From Sulfuricurvum sp. (lineage in GTDB: Bacteria > Campylobacterota > Campylobacteria > Campylobacterales > Sulfurimonadaceae), in NCBI GenBank assembly GCA_030693335.1, contig JAUYAU010000001.1:263796-327795 (forward strand): a stretch of 64,000 nt of DNA, written 5' to 3'. Each line of letters opens with the position of its first letter. Position 1 is the first letter of the stretch. Positions 26,201-34,965 of the stretch are shown one piece after another. Both the position numbers and the translations under genes were made by a program. The notes beneath the pieces are model-generated. The model was not told where the DNA came from. It was given only the letters and a program-made list of their open reading frames with translations, and did no database searches.

Positions 26201-26337
26201 GGGTTAATTATTATCTAGCAGGAATGCATTCGTATGCAAAAGGAGACCCTGTCCCGGTACCGGATTTCGTACCATGGACCTATGCCGTTATAGCGATTGT
26301 AATCGCTATGGCCTATCCAAAACGCTCTACTATATAA
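23227..26337 (+). CDS. ccsBA: Fused cytochrome c synthase CcsBA (ResB-ResC)
   Basis: System II cytochrome c biogenesis: the protein exports heme and attaches it to CXXCH apocytochromes in the periplasm. The 1036-residue chain is a ResB/CcsB half (membrane helices near 10-30, 40-65, 80-100 and 430-450 around a large periplasmic domain, about 100-425) fused to a CcsA half with many helices (about 730-1036). The WWD heme-handling motif reads WGRYWGWDPKETWAL near 935-950, with conserved histidines in neighbouring loops. Such fusions are standard in Campylobacterota. I prefer ATG 23227 over the track start at 23197, since the shorter form starts MNKIHSIL with AGG upstream. Confidence 0.95.
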   Translation: MNKIHSILSSMKTMVVLMLIFAVTIGYATFVENDYGTMTAKADIYNARWFEMLLGLLALNLLLNIIKFNMARKEKMFVFIFHVSFLIILVGAAVTRYFGYEGVMHIREGESNNVIISNEPYVTFNVHNEGKSYTFQEPLFLSKRLSNRFERTLSFDGKEVNVKLDAYMGDARLEAVSDPKGEPILNMMITAGGSGEQVSLKKGDSFEANDVVLDFESGQKFEKPVVSLRVEGDKVMMNHEMKLNTLSMDTQQAGSTEAGKSELLNRTLFQTSQSGFVLRSFIPKGSMKLVSEPVQGPMAKGTDALTLKLSHEDNKDSIIVLGTQGEIGEAKTVILGKVTVDVAYGSIERTLPFAIQLNDFQLERYPGSMSPASYASEVTLIDQADGVTMPYRIYMNHILDYKQFRFFQSSFDQDEMGTVLSVNRDPGTLVTYIGYLLLAIGLFAVLIVKNGRFNALSEKLKSLNAKKLAASFALMILALNSSNLRAADVENPVIITAKSFDAAHAEKFGHLIVQDSAGRMKPLDTLSHEILSKLNRSTSLLGLNANQVIMGMMLRPDAWREIAMIKTGDKEINKRIGLPEDAKVAAFSQFFEVPDEITGYKLASQVDQANRKAPGKRDKFDKALLQIDERVNVAFMVYTGSLIQMWPKPNDQNNKWYATIEALQTLDPKDSQMVRLMAMGYFNSVDSALKSGDWSQADKALSLIDKYQHFAGASVYPSDTKVKVELAYNKWNVFEQLWPLYFIVGFTLLLLSFLKILKPNFNLNIFSKATFALLVLFFVAHTAGLAMRWYIAGHAPWSNGYESMVYIGWATVLAGFIFSRKSAITLAATGIMAGIILFVAHLNWLDPQVTNLVPVLQSYWLSIHVSMITASYGFLGLGALLGMITLILFILKRPSNEARLNLAIKELNGINEMSLMIGLVLLTVGNFLGGVWANESWGRYWGWDPKETWALVTILVYAVVIHLRMIKGAYNDYNFSVISLLAFTSVLMTYFGVNYYLAGMHSYAKGDPVPVPDFVPWTYAVIAIVIAMAYPKRSTI

Positions 26338-26357
26338 GGTTTATTAGGGGAGATTTT

Positions 26358-26780
26358 ATGGCATTGGTTTATATTGAGCAAATTGAGGATATGAGTGTCG
26401 AGCAGATGCAGCAGACACATGAAAATGAGATTAAAATTCTTAATGAAATTGAGAAGCTTGCATTTGGATTTGAGAGAAAAACAGTAGAAATAGGCGAGCT
26501 TGAAAAAAAGCTCGATGAATACATCGAACATGTACAAATGCATTTTGCAAACGAAGAACGCTTGATGGAAGAATACGATTTTCCATCGTTCGAGATGCAT
26601 AAAACGGCTCATGATATGTTTTTATTGGATCTTGCATCTGCGGTCAGACAGTGGAAAAAGTTCGGAGATATTAAGAAAATTATTAATTTTGTATACAAAA
26701 CACCAGAGTGGATTGTTATGCATGTGAATTCAGTAGATGCCCCGACCGCAAATTACCTTGCAAATAAAATGCAAGGCTAA
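26358..26780 (+). CDS. Bacteriohemerythrin
   Basis: This is a 140-residue oxygen-binding four-helix bundle with a di-iron site. Ligand motifs are visible: HENEIK (about 22), EH..MH..NEE (about 57-66), HKTAHD (about 77-82) and a C-terminal HVNSVD (about 124-129). In microaerobic Campylobacterota such proteins store, deliver or sense oxygen. The start ATG 26358 has AGGGGAGA 5 bases upstream. The track start at 26274 lies inside ccsBA and has no RBS. It lies 20 bases downstream of ccsBA and could share its transcript. Confidence 0.93.
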   Translation: MALVYIEQIEDMSVEQMQQTHENEIKILNEIEKLAFGFERKTVEIGELEKKLDEYIEHVQMHFANEERLMEEYDFPSFEMHKTAHDMFLLDLASAVRQWKKFGDIKKIINFVYKTPEWIVMHVNSVDAPTANYLANKMQG

Positions 26781-26785
26781 AATGG

Positions 26786-27901
26786 TTATTTAAACCACCC
26801 TTTGACTTTTTCAAAGGTTGCTTCAAACATACTCTCATGAGGTTTGGATTCGATGCCGAAACTTGCTTGAAGTTTTTGTAGGAGATCTTCTTGCTCGCCG
26901 GTAAGCTTTGTGGGGTAGGTGAGGGTGACTTGAGCTATCAAATCCCCTTTGCCCCGACCGTGAACATCTGCTACTCCTTCATTTCTGAAACGGTATTGCT
27001 GTTTGTCTTTGGTCCCTTTTTCAAGCTCCAAGAGAACATCCCCTGTGAGTGATGGAATGGTGATATTTTCACCCAAAACGGCTTGGGTAAAGAATACGGG
27101 AACTTGCAAATAGATATCATTCCCGTTGCGGATAAAGTGGCTGTCTTCTTCAACTTCAAAAGTAACGTATAAATCACCTGCTACACCGCTTTTACCTGTA
27201 TTACCGCGTCCTGATACTCTTAGGCGGTTGCCTGTATCGATACCAGCAGGTACTTTGACTGTCACGCTTTCTTTGCTTTCCGTATAGCTTTTACCTTTAC
27301 AGTCAGAACATTTAGCAGTGGCCATCGTCCCCTCGCCATGACAGGCAGGACATGTCTGAGAGAAGGTCATGAATCCCTGTCGAACATAAACTTGGCCCTT
27401 ACCGCCGCATTGGTTACATGAGGTAACTTTGCCATCTTTGGCGCCGGTTCCTTTACAGGTTTTACATGATTTTTTGCTACTGAAAGTTACTTCTTTTTCG
27501 CAACCAAAAACAGCTTCTTTGAAACTTATTTTGATTTCTACGCCCAAGTCCAAGGCAAATTTATCGGTAGGTTCACGTGACTGACGGCGTCCGGTACCGC
27601 CAAATCCATTAAACATCTCTTCAAAGATACTGCCTAGATCATCAAAGCCACCACGTCCACGAGATGCACCTCCGCCTTGCAATCCTTCTTTCCCATATCG
27701 GTCATAAAGTGCACGTTGATTATCATCGCTTAGGACTTGATAGGCTTCGTTGCAGAGTTTGAATTTATGTTCTGCATCGGGATTGTCTGGGTTTCGATCT
27801 GGATGATGAAGTTTTGCCATTTTTCGGTAAGCTTTTTTAATTTCATCTCCATTGGCATTTTTTGTGACTTCGAGAATTTCATAATAACTTAATTCGTCCA
27901 T
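26786..27901 (-). CDS. dnaJ: Molecular chaperone DnaJ
   Basis: This Hsp40 co-chaperone stimulates DnaK ATPase and binds unfolded proteins. The 371-residue type I protein has the J domain (1-70, HPD at about 32-34), a Gly-rich linker (about 75-105), four CxxCxGxG zinc repeats (about 143-210; the fourth reads CSDCKGKS) and C-terminal substrate-binding domains. I use ATG 27901 rather than 27913: the downstream ATG has GGAG at 6 bases, and the product then starts [10 protein letters not shown], the normal DnaJ start. It is divergent from recR and convergent with the hemerythrin gene (5-base gap). Confidence 0.96.
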   Translation of the reverse strand: MDELSYYEILEVTKNANGDEIKKAYRKMAKLHHPDRNPDNPDAEHKFKLCNEAYQVLSDDNQRALYDRYGKEGLQGGGASRGRGGFDDLGSIFEEMFNGFGGTGRRQSREPTDKFALDLGVEIKISFKEAVFGCEKEVTFSSKKSCKTCKGTGAKDGKVTSCNQCGGKGQVYVRQGFMTFSQTCPACHGEGTMATAKCSDCKGKSYTESKESVTVKVPAGIDTGNRLRVSGRGNTGKSGVAGDLYVTFEVEEDSHFIRNGNDIYLQVPVFFTQAVLGENITIPSLTGDVLLELEKGTKDKQQYRFRNEGVADVHGRGKGDLIAQVTLTYPTKLTGEQEDLLQKLQASFGIESKPHESMFEATFEKVKGWFK

Positions 27902-28020
27902 GTGTAACTCCATAAATAGGTTAAAAATTTTCGGAATTATAGCATATCAAACACAGTGTTACAATAATTGAGTCTAAAAGACTAAACTAATAATGAAAAT
28001 CTTTTCGATACAATATCTCT

Positions 28021-28590
28021 ATGAAACGCTCTCTAGAAAAGTTTAACAGACTCGTTGATGCATTGCAGCAACTGCCAACAATCGGACAAAAATCAGCAAC
28101 ACGTTTGGCATACCATATGGTTATGAATGACAGCTTCGGCGGATTAAAACTCGCCCATGCAATTGAAAATGCCATTACGAGTCTCAAAAAATGCCGTTCA
28201 TGTGGTGGGATCAGTGAGGATGAACTTTGTGAAATTTGCAGTGATGAACGGCGTAATCATGAGATATTGTGTATTGTAGAGAATGCAAAAGATATTTTAA
28301 CGTTTGAAGAAAATGGACTGTTTGACGGACGTTATTTTGTTTTGGAATCATTAGAACTGCTTAATGCGCCACATTTACGTGATCTGGTTAATAGCGGCAT
28401 AAAGGAAGTTATTTTTGCTTTGACCCCCTCGATTGCTAATCATGGGGTAATGCTGTATATCGAAGATAAATTAAGCGGGTGTAATGTGCGATTTACGCGA
28501 ATTGCACAAGGAGTCCCTACCGGAGTAAGTCTGGAAAATGTCGATATATTATCTTTGACTAAAGCGATGGAAGATCGCGTTGATACTTAG
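28021..28590 (+). CDS. recR: Recombination mediator RecR
   Basis: RecR forms a DNA-clamp ring and works with RecO (1.2 kb here) to load RecA in gap repair. The 189-residue protein has an N-terminal HhH segment (LPTIGQKSATRLA at about 19-31), a zinc finger CRSC...CEIC (about 59-75) and a Toprim domain (ILCIVENAKDIL at about 82-93; GVPTG near 163). It overlaps the 3' end of the convergent potassium channel gene by 4 bases, so readthrough RNA would be antisense in both directions. Upstream it is divergent from dnaJ. Confidence 0.95.
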   Translation: MKRSLEKFNRLVDALQQLPTIGQKSATRLAYHMVMNDSFGGLKLAHAIENAITSLKKCRSCGGISEDELCEICSDERRNHEILCIVENAKDILTFEENGLFDGRYFVLESLELLNAPHLRDLVNSGIKEVIFALTPSIANHGVMLYIEDKLSGCNVRFTRIAQGVPTGVSLENVDILSLTKAMEDRVDT

Positions 28591-30248
28591 TCGCTCCATG
28601 GAAGTTTAAATCGTTGAGCTTCTACACCGTTAAGTACATAATAAAGCTCATAGTAATGATTCATAATTGTCTCAAACTTTTTTAGGCTAGGAACAGTTGT
28701 GGCAAACAATATATGATCATTTTGTTCAAAAAAAGTATTCTCATCAGGTAAGAGTATGAATTCCCCGTTTTCCCGTTGAAGTCCCAGTATGACCACTTTT
28801 AAATCGATTCCATCACGATAAGGATTATTCAAAATTTGTCCAATAGTAATGGGACAGGTTTCTAGGCAATGCGCCAGTGCATACATATGTTGATAGTCAA
28901 TTGTCAATTCAAGTAATTTTGGACGTTTATTGATCCTCTTGGTAATCAATAAAAGGGTATCAGCTAACTTTTCCTTATCGAAATTCGAGATACCGTCAAT
29001 AAATTTCAATGTCATGGGACGATCGATATAGTTGTACCCGTCCAAGGCTGCAATTTGGTCGAGAACAAAAATTTTGTCAACCCGTAAATGAGAAAAGAGG
29101 CTGCGCTCTTCAAGTTCGTTTTCTCGTACAATTGCAAATATATTAGGATTGATTGCCCTTGCTGTTGCAATAATAGATAAATTTATGGCATCATCATTCG
29201 TTCCGGCAATAATACATGAGGATTCTAATATTCCGGCTTGTAAAAAGAAGTCTTGATCCGAAGAAACTTTTTCGTGAATTTCCTTATTGATATCAAGATA
29301 GGTGTATTCTATATTATTTTTATCCAAAGTGTTCTGTATGGTATTGCCAAAACGGCCTCGGCTGCAAACGATGTATTTGCCTGTAGGTAAAATATCCGTT
29401 TTACTGACATGCAAATTACCCCCTTGTACCCAATTGAGAAGGTTAAATAGATAAGGTGATTTAAGGGCAAAATCAATACGTCTTGCAATAATTGAGAATA
29501 TATCGATGACATGGTTCACGCCAATATTAGTAAGGTTTTCTCCTCCATGTTTTACGCCTGATCGGGCAATGATTTTGATCTCTTCATTTAATATTCGAGC
29601 ACGCACAGAAATCTTTAGATTGAGCTGATCATCGTCGAATAAGGTAACGAGAAACTTGCAGTTAGGCGACTGGATCCCTGATGATTTTAGGACATCTGTC
29701 ATAGATGCATCTGCAGCAATTGCCGGAATAGACGGCATATAAAGTTCACTTTGCAAAGCTTCGATTTTGTCACTATTTTTATCAATCACAATTAAACGAT
29801 AGAGATTATCTTCATTGAGTTTATCAATAAGAAGTTTTGCAGAATCAGTATAACCGCAGATGATGATAAAATCTTGCCTAATCTGGCGAACTTTACGTCT
29901 AAAGGTATTCATTTTTACCGCATTGATAAAGGTCTTTTCTTGAAAAAGTGCGATGAGTGAACCCAGGGCATAAAACCATGCAGGAACCGTAGTATAAATA
30001 GTGATTAAGACAACAATGCGCTGCGGATAGCTGAATGCATAAGGAATTTCCCCAAATCCAATGGTGGTTGCAGTATAGCCAACGACATACATGGCATCAA
30101 AGATCGTAAGATGTGTCGAATTACCCTGTGTATCTATACCGGGAACTAAGGTAAGTACGAGTACGGGAATGGCATGAGCGAGGTTTAGGACTATGAGGGG
30201 AGCCCTCATCTTTCGTAAAAAAAGCCAGATAGACGATTCGTTATTCAT
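28587..30248 (-). CDS. Two-RCK potassium channel-like protein (Kch type)
   Basis: This 553-residue inner-membrane protein has two N-terminal membrane helices (about 16-36 and 78-103) flanking a pore loop with the filter TTIGFGE (about 61-67). Two tandem RCK/TrkA-N modules follow (about 125-240 and 275-390; the first opens IIICGYTDSAKLL), with a TrkA-C-like domain at about 430-540. The canonical filter is TxGYGD. GFGE is a conservative variant, so ion selectivity may differ. The RCK glycine motif is also relaxed (GYTDSA instead of GxGxxG). It sits 12 bases downstream of a small membrane protein. A TrkA-like or osmotic-sensing role remains possible. Confidence 0.85.
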   Translation of the reverse strand: MNNESSIWLFLRKMRAPLIVLNLAHAIPVLVLTLVPGIDTQGNSTHLTIFDAMYVVGYTATTIGFGEIPYAFSYPQRIVVLITIYTTVPAWFYALGSLIALFQEKTFINAVKMNTFRRKVRQIRQDFIIICGYTDSAKLLIDKLNEDNLYRLIVIDKNSDKIEALQSELYMPSIPAIAADASMTDVLKSSGIQSPNCKFLVTLFDDDQLNLKISVRARILNEEIKIIARSGVKHGGENLTNIGVNHVIDIFSIIARRIDFALKSPYLFNLLNWVQGGNLHVSKTDILPTGKYIVCSRGRFGNTIQNTLDKNNIEYTYLDINKEIHEKVSSDQDFFLQAGILESSCIIAGTNDDAINLSIIATARAINPNIFAIVRENELEERSLFSHLRVDKIFVLDQIAALDGYNYIDRPMTLKFIDGISNFDKEKLADTLLLITKRINKRPKLLELTIDYQHMYALAHCLETCPITIGQILNNPYRDGIDLKVVILGLQRENGEFILLPDENTFFEQNDHILFATTVPSLKKFETIMNHYYELYYVLNGVEAQRFKLPWSD

Positions 30249-30260
30249 ATATTGCTGAAA

Positions 30261-30638
30261 TTACCGTTTAAGTAAAAGGGTTTCGCCAACAAATAAAGTG
30301 ACTGAAATTATATTAGCGATCAAAGCACCACCGGATAATGAAACAACGATTGTGAAAAGCTCTGGAGTCATTACGCTGGTCATATTGACAATTCCCCATA
30401 CTATAGCAGCAGCAATAAGTTGAAGATCAGCTACAAAACTTGTTGCCAGTAGGACAGAACCGGTTTGAGTTTTGTCCCCTAGCTTCATAATGGTAGCGAT
30501 AAGATTTACAACAATTGCCGCAAATAATTCATATACACTGTGATGATTTATGGAATCTATATCGCCGTAAAAAAAACCAAAATTGATTGTCAGTGCCAAT
30601 ATAATAAAAAAACCGGAAATAACTTTTTCAGAATTCAT
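30261..30638 (-). CDS. Small conserved membrane protein (DUF6394-like?)
   Basis: This is a 125-residue protein with four predicted transmembrane helices (about 6-24, 36-53, 62-85 and 95-118) and very few charged residues. I think it matches a family catalogued as DUF6394 in this phylum, but that is from memory and unverified. It lies 12 bases upstream of the potassium channel gene on the same strand, so the two are probably cotranscribed. It could be an accessory subunit or an independent small transporter component. No catalytic motif is visible. Confidence 0.6.
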   Translation of the reverse strand: MNSEKVISGFFIILALTINFGFFYGDIDSINHHSVYELFAAIVVNLIATIMKLGDKTQTGSVLLATSFVADLQLIAAAIVWGIVNMTSVMTPELFTIVVSLSGGALIANIISVTLFVGETLLLKR

Positions 30639-30709
30639 AGATTAACCTCTGTTGCATAATTAATATATTGTACATTAGCATTCCTGATTTTTAGAGAAAA
30701 ATTTGACAA

Positions 30710-31975
30710 TTAAACCACTGGTTTGGCTACTGTTTTGTCTGTAGCATCACAATTTTCTTTCTCTAAGCGAATCAGCCCAGCACCAGTATAGACATTTCGA
30801 GGATTCCATAGAATCCATCCGCAGCTTCCAAAATCTTCACTGGCACGAATTTGATCACGAATTTCTTTTTCACCATATACGCGGCGGTCAAAGGCATAAT
30901 CTTTGAACGCTTGCAGCCATGGGCGATAACACATGGCAGAATTTCCTGATTTTGTGAGTGATTTATCCAATGAATGTTTTACTATTTCATAGTTTGCTTT
31001 TACAGGATTTGGATATCCAGGAATTCCTGCATTAAATCCGCTTGGGTAAAGCATTGGTGAGAGATAATCAACATACGGCGCGAGCGCATCAACACGCTGT
31101 CCGATTTCGATATCGGCATCATGCCATCCGACGTATCCAAAAATGTCGGCTGAGATAAAGACATTATACGGAGTCAAACGCGTGCGCGCAGCTTCTAAAA
31201 ACCCGGAAATTGCTTTTACACGATTGGCTTGGGTATTTTCAACGGAAAATTTAATCCCTTTTCTATCTGGAAAACGGACATAGTCAAATTGGACCTCATC
31301 AAATCCTGCAGCCGCAGCATCTGCTGCAATACTAATAATATAATCACGAGGCTGTGTATAAGATGCATCGATCCAATAGAGACCTTCCTTATCTGTAAAC
31401 AAAGTGCCATCGCTTTTTTTAACACCATATTGTGGGAAAGCGGTTACGTAAGGGGTGTCTTTAAATGAAACAATCCGCGCAATGGTATAAATCCCTTCAT
31501 GACGCAGGTCTGCAACAAATTTTTTGATATCTTTAAAGAGAATAATCTCCTGGGCACCGATTTTATTGGCAATGGCATTTTGGGTTTTAAATGCTACTTG
31601 TCCACGGTCCATTTTAATGTCGATAACCAATGCATTAATTTCGGTTGATCGAATCAATCGTTTGGCATTTCCCATAATTTTACTACTGGTAGCACCAAAA
31701 CTTGAAAGATAAAGTGCCTTTGGGATAAAGCGGTTTAAATACATTCGTCCGCCGGTCTTGTAAAACTTGCGATCGTATCCGATTGCACGTACACCAATAA
31801 TAGGAGAAGCGGGAACGGTAAAACTGCCGTTAATATCAGTACGGTATTCATTGCCATTTGCGATGATAATGGCATTTTGTATGGGTTTTGAATTTGCTTT
31901 GTCATAAACGGTTCCACTTACTATGGCACCCCATGAAAAGGTGATTATTGCAGCTAAGAGAGCTAATGCTTTCAA
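30710..31975 (-). CDS. Secreted putative glycoside hydrolase (DUF4015 type)
   Basis: This is a 421-residue protein with a signal peptide (about 1-17). Next comes a small beta-sandwich of the carboxypeptidase-regulatory-like type (about 19-75; SGTVYDKANSKPIQNAII). A TIM-barrel domain of the putative glycoside hydrolase family DUF4015 follows (about 105-400). Barrel signatures include DEVQFDYVRFPDRKG (about 230-244), with acidic residues at strand ends, LSPMLYPSGF (about 306) and WILWNPRNVY near 390. The polysaccharide substrate is unknown; cell-surface or exopolysaccharide turnover is possible. The gene is divergent from the helicase gene. Confidence 0.82.
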   Translation of the reverse strand: MKALALLAAIITFSWGAIVSGTVYDKANSKPIQNAIIIANGNEYRTDINGSFTVPASPIIGVRAIGYDRKFYKTGGRMYLNRFIPKALYLSSFGATSSKIMGNAKRLIRSTEINALVIDIKMDRGQVAFKTQNAIANKIGAQEIILFKDIKKFVADLRHEGIYTIARIVSFKDTPYVTAFPQYGVKKSDGTLFTDKEGLYWIDASYTQPRDYIISIAADAAAAGFDEVQFDYVRFPDRKGIKFSVENTQANRVKAISGFLEAARTRLTPYNVFISADIFGYVGWHDADIEIGQRVDALAPYVDYLSPMLYPSGFNAGIPGYPNPVKANYEIVKHSLDKSLTKSGNSAMCYRPWLQAFKDYAFDRRVYGEKEIRDQIRASEDFGSCGWILWNPRNVYTGAGLIRLEKENCDATDKTVAKPVV

Positions 31976-32083
31976 TGTTTTTTCCTCGAGATAGTTTCAG
32001 TCGCATCATCGTAGCAAAAAACGAGCCAATCCAAGCATAAAAATGGTAAAATGAATGACTATATAAATACAAAAGAGAAAAAT

Positions 32084-33415
32084 ATGCCATTTACACAACT
32101 AAACCAACAGCTTCGTACCAATTTGGAAGCTTTGGAGCATACTTCTCCTACTCCCATACAAGTTAAAGCGATTCCACTTATTTTACGCGGTCGCGATATT
32201 ATGGGTGCAGCTCAAACAGGAACCGGTAAAACAGCGGCCTATACGTTACCAATTTTACAAATGCTTTCCAAAAGTGCCCCGGGTGAACTCGCACGTGTAC
32301 GTGCATTGGTTCTTGTCCCTACGCGCGAACTTTCCGCACAAATAACTCAAGCGATACGTTCCTATGCGATGGACACCGATATGAGAATTTTAAACATTGC
32401 AGGTGGCATGAATATGTCCAAGCAAACGACCTCTTTGGATAAAGGTGTAGATATCATTGTTGCTACGCCAGGTCGTTTAATTGAGCTAAATAAACAAGGT
32501 TTTATTCCTCTGTCCAAAATTCAATTTTTGGTTTTGGATGAAGCGGATACAATTCTGGATATGGGATTCATTAGGGAAGTTGAGCAAATCATTGATTTGC
32601 TACCGATCAAACGTCAGACCATTCTTTTCTCGGCAACGATGACCCCTTCGGTAAAGCGACTGAGTGAAAAGATCCTGAACAAACCGCTCCTTGTAGAGAT
32701 TGATAACCTTTCACCTGCGGATGCGACGATACGTCAGATCGTTCATCCTGTAGAGTTGGAACAAAAGAGCGAGCTGTTGGCGTATTTGATCGGTTCAAAC
32801 AACTATCCTCAAGTCCTCGTATTTGCACGTACGAAAGTGGCTGCGGATGAAGTGAGCACCTATTTACGCGAGAGTGGACTGGAATGTGCGACGATTCACG
32901 GTGATAAAAAGCACGGTGCACGGGATAAAGCACTCAAAGATTTTAGATCAGGCACGATCAAGATCTTGGTGGCTACGGATATCGCGGCAAGGGGCCTTGA
33001 CATTGATAATTTAGGTGTTGTGATCAATTATGATATTCCTCACGTCAGCAGCGATTATATCCACCGTATCGGACGAACGGGACGTGCGGGTAAAGCGGGT
33101 GTGGCCATTACGCTTCTTTCCTCCAAAGAGCACATATCCTGGAAAAAAATCGAGACGATGCTGGGTAAAAAACCGGAACAAATTATTGTCGAGGGTTTTA
33201 TACCGCCTTTAGCATTAGAAGGTAAAAAAACGCACGGTAAAAGTATGAGTAAAGACGGCGAAAAAAAAGGAAAAACGGCTGGAGCATTTGGGAACAAGCG
33301 CAAAAAAGAGCCTGTTCAGAGTAAATTTGTAGGTAAAAGAGGGCCGAGAGCGGTTCGCGAAGAACCCGTTGCCGAGAAAAAAGCTGCTCCAAAAAAATGG
33401 GGCAAGAAAAAATAA
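32084..33415 (+). CDS. DEAD-box ATP-dependent RNA helicase (RhlE-like)
   Basis: This 443-residue RNA helicase is likely to act in ribosome assembly or mRNA turnover. All core motifs are present: AQTGTGKTA (I), PTRELSAQ (Ia), TPGRL (Ib), DEAD (II), SAT (III) and HRIGRTGRAGK (VI). A lysine-rich basic tail of about 75 residues follows, as in RhlE-type enzymes, where it aids RNA binding. I use ATG 32084 (product MPFTQLNQQL) with AAGAG upstream, rather than the track start at 32051, whose extra residues have no RBS. Its stop abuts the modC stop with no gap, so the two converge directly. Confidence 0.93.
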   Translation: MPFTQLNQQLRTNLEALEHTSPTPIQVKAIPLILRGRDIMGAAQTGTGKTAAYTLPILQMLSKSAPGELARVRALVLVPTRELSAQITQAIRSYAMDTDMRILNIAGGMNMSKQTTSLDKGVDIIVATPGRLIELNKQGFIPLSKIQFLVLDEADTILDMGFIREVEQIIDLLPIKRQTILFSATMTPSVKRLSEKILNKPLLVEIDNLSPADATIRQIVHPVELEQKSELLAYLIGSNNYPQVLVFARTKVAADEVSTYLRESGLECATIHGDKKHGARDKALKDFRSGTIKILVATDIAARGLDIDNLGVVINYDIPHVSSDYIHRIGRTGRAGKAGVAITLLSSKEHISWKKIETMLGKKPEQIIVEGFIPPLALEGKKTHGKSMSKDGEKKGKTAGAFGNKRKKEPVQSKFVGKRGPRAVREEPVAEKKAAPKKWGKKK

Positions 33416-34291
33416 TTACTCCAAAGGCATCACGATAGGGTTAAATGCCTTAGAGGATATGATTGCCTTTGCCCCTACTTTTAAAATACGTGCTTCATTC
33501 TCACTAACAACTGCTTTTATAATACTGTTCCCTGTCAGCAGGGTAACCAAATAGACAGGGTGATCGTATTGGATCGATAATACTTCACCCATCAACTGAA
33601 GCTTACCGCTAAGGGTCTGAGGGGTGAAAAATTCCATTGGTTTAGCAACGCGAACAATCCGACCCAGTTCGATAGATGCCATACGATCGGAGAGTTTTAC
33701 CGTTTCGGCGATGTCATGACTCACAAGTAGAGTCGTTACGTCCAGACGCTTATGGACTAGGAAAAGTTCGTCTTGGAGCTTTTGACGCATTGCAGGGTCG
33801 AGCGCAGAGAGGGGTTCATCCAGCAGGAGAATCTTTGGGTGGCACACCAATGCACGGGCAAGGGCAACACGCTGTTTCTGCCCTCCTGAGAGGGTGGTAG
33901 GTAAGCGCTGCGAGAGCTGTGAGAGTTCAACGAGTTCTATCAGTTCATCCACATTGGCACGTTGTTGCGCATTGTCTGCGGCAAAGAGGAGATTCTCGCG
34001 TACGCTCATGGTCGGAAAGAGGGCATAGTCTTGGAAGACAAAGCCGATACTACGTTTTTGGGGTGGAAGATTGATCTTTTTAGCGCTGTCAAACCATACC
34101 TCACCATCCACTTCTATTTTTCCGCTATCGGGTCTCTCCAATCCTGCGATTAAGCGCATCAGTGTTGTTTTACCTGCACCTGAGGGGCCAAATAGGGTGA
34201 GGAATTCCCCGTTATTGATGGTAAGTCCGAAATGGGCATTGATTGAGCCCTCAGCGGTGTCGAGACGCTTGGTAATATTAACTACTATCAT
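33416..34291 (-). CDS. modC: Molybdate ABC transporter ATP-binding protein ModC
   Basis: This ATPase powers ModB to import molybdate. The 291-residue protein has Walker A GPSGAGKTT (about 35-43), the Q-loop VFQDYALF, signature LSGGQKQR (about 129-136), Walker B ILLLDEP and H-loop SHD. A C-terminal TOBE/Mop-like domain (about 220-291, LMGEVLSIQYDHPVYLVTLLTG) is typical of ModC and binds oxyanion. It overlaps modB by 4 bases and is the last gene of the operon. Tungstate import is an alternative, because TupC and ModC are close relatives, but the ModE neighbour favours molybdate. Confidence 0.92.
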   Translation of the reverse strand: MIVVNITKRLDTAEGSINAHFGLTINNGEFLTLFGPSGAGKTTLMRLIAGLERPDSGKIEVDGEVWFDSAKKINLPPQKRSIGFVFQDYALFPTMSVRENLLFAADNAQQRANVDELIELVELSQLSQRLPTTLSGGQKQRVALARALVCHPKILLLDEPLSALDPAMRQKLQDELFLVHKRLDVTTLLVSHDIAETVKLSDRMASIELGRIVRVAKPMEFFTPQTLSGKLQLMGEVLSIQYDHPVYLVTLLTGNSIIKAVVSENEARILKVGAKAIISSKAFNPIVMPLE

Positions 34292-34965
34292 CGGATTCCT
34301 CCGAGCGATTTTTTGTTGAGAGTGTAGACGAGTAAGAGTATCGCAAAGGTCACCACAAAGAGGGTGAGGGCGTATTGGTGTGCTATGGCATAGTTGAGCG
34401 ATTCAACCTCGTCATAGATCGCGATCGAGGCGACGCGGGTTTCTCCGGGGATATTACCGCCGATCATGAGGATGACCCCAAACTCCCCTACAGTATGGGC
34501 GAACGCGAGGACGATACCTGAAATGAGACCGTGACGGATAGAGGGGAGGATCACCCGCAACATGGTCTCGATCTTTGATTTCCCAAGAGTATAAGAAGCT
34601 TCAAAAATGGAGCGGGGAACTTGGGTGAGAGCCGACTGGATGGGGTGAACCATAAAAGGCAAGCTAAAGAGCACCGAGCCGATCACCAGCCCCTCAAAAC
34701 TAAATGCCAAGCGGATACCATGCTCTGTTAAAAAAATCCCGATGGCAGAGGCAGGGCTGAATGCAAGGAGGAGGTAAAATCCCAGTACCGAAGGGGGCAA
34801 CACGAGTGGCATAGAAACGATGGTTTCGATGACACTTTTGAATCGCATTGTGCTAAAGACCAAAAATGATGCGAGGGGAATCCCGATAGCCAAAAGTATG
34901 AGCGTTGTAATGGCAGCGAGTTTAAACGTCAACGCCATAGTGGCTAAAAATTCAGATTCCATCAT
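34288..34965 (-). CDS. modB: Molybdate ABC transporter permease ModB
   Basis: This is the integral membrane subunit of the molybdate importer. The 225-residue protein has five or six helices and the BPD permease EAA loop (EASYTLGKSKIETMLRVILP, about 143-162) that docks onto ModC. The start ATG 34965 has GAGAGATC upstream, with ATG 34962 as the alternative. It overlaps the preceding two-TOBE gene by 14 bases and modC by 4, indicating translational coupling through the whole operon. Confidence 0.93.
   Translation of the reverse strand: MMESEFLATMALTFKLAAITTLILLAIGIPLASFLVFSTMRFKSVIETIVSMPLVLPPSVLGFYLLLAFSPASAIGIFLTEHGIRLAFSFEGLVIGSVLFSLPFMVHPIQSALTQVPRSIFEASYTLGKSKIETMLRVILPSIRHGLISGIVLAFAHTVGEFGVILMIGGNIPGETRVASIAIYDEVESLNYAIAHQYALTLFVVTFAILLLVYTLNKKSLGGIR

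Noticed and set aside
26756-26776. Hairpin CCTTGCA...TGCAAGG at the end of the bacteriohemerythrin gene
   Set aside because: It is a perfect 7-bp stem but lies within the coding sequence and is not followed by a T-run on either strand, so I do not call it a terminator.
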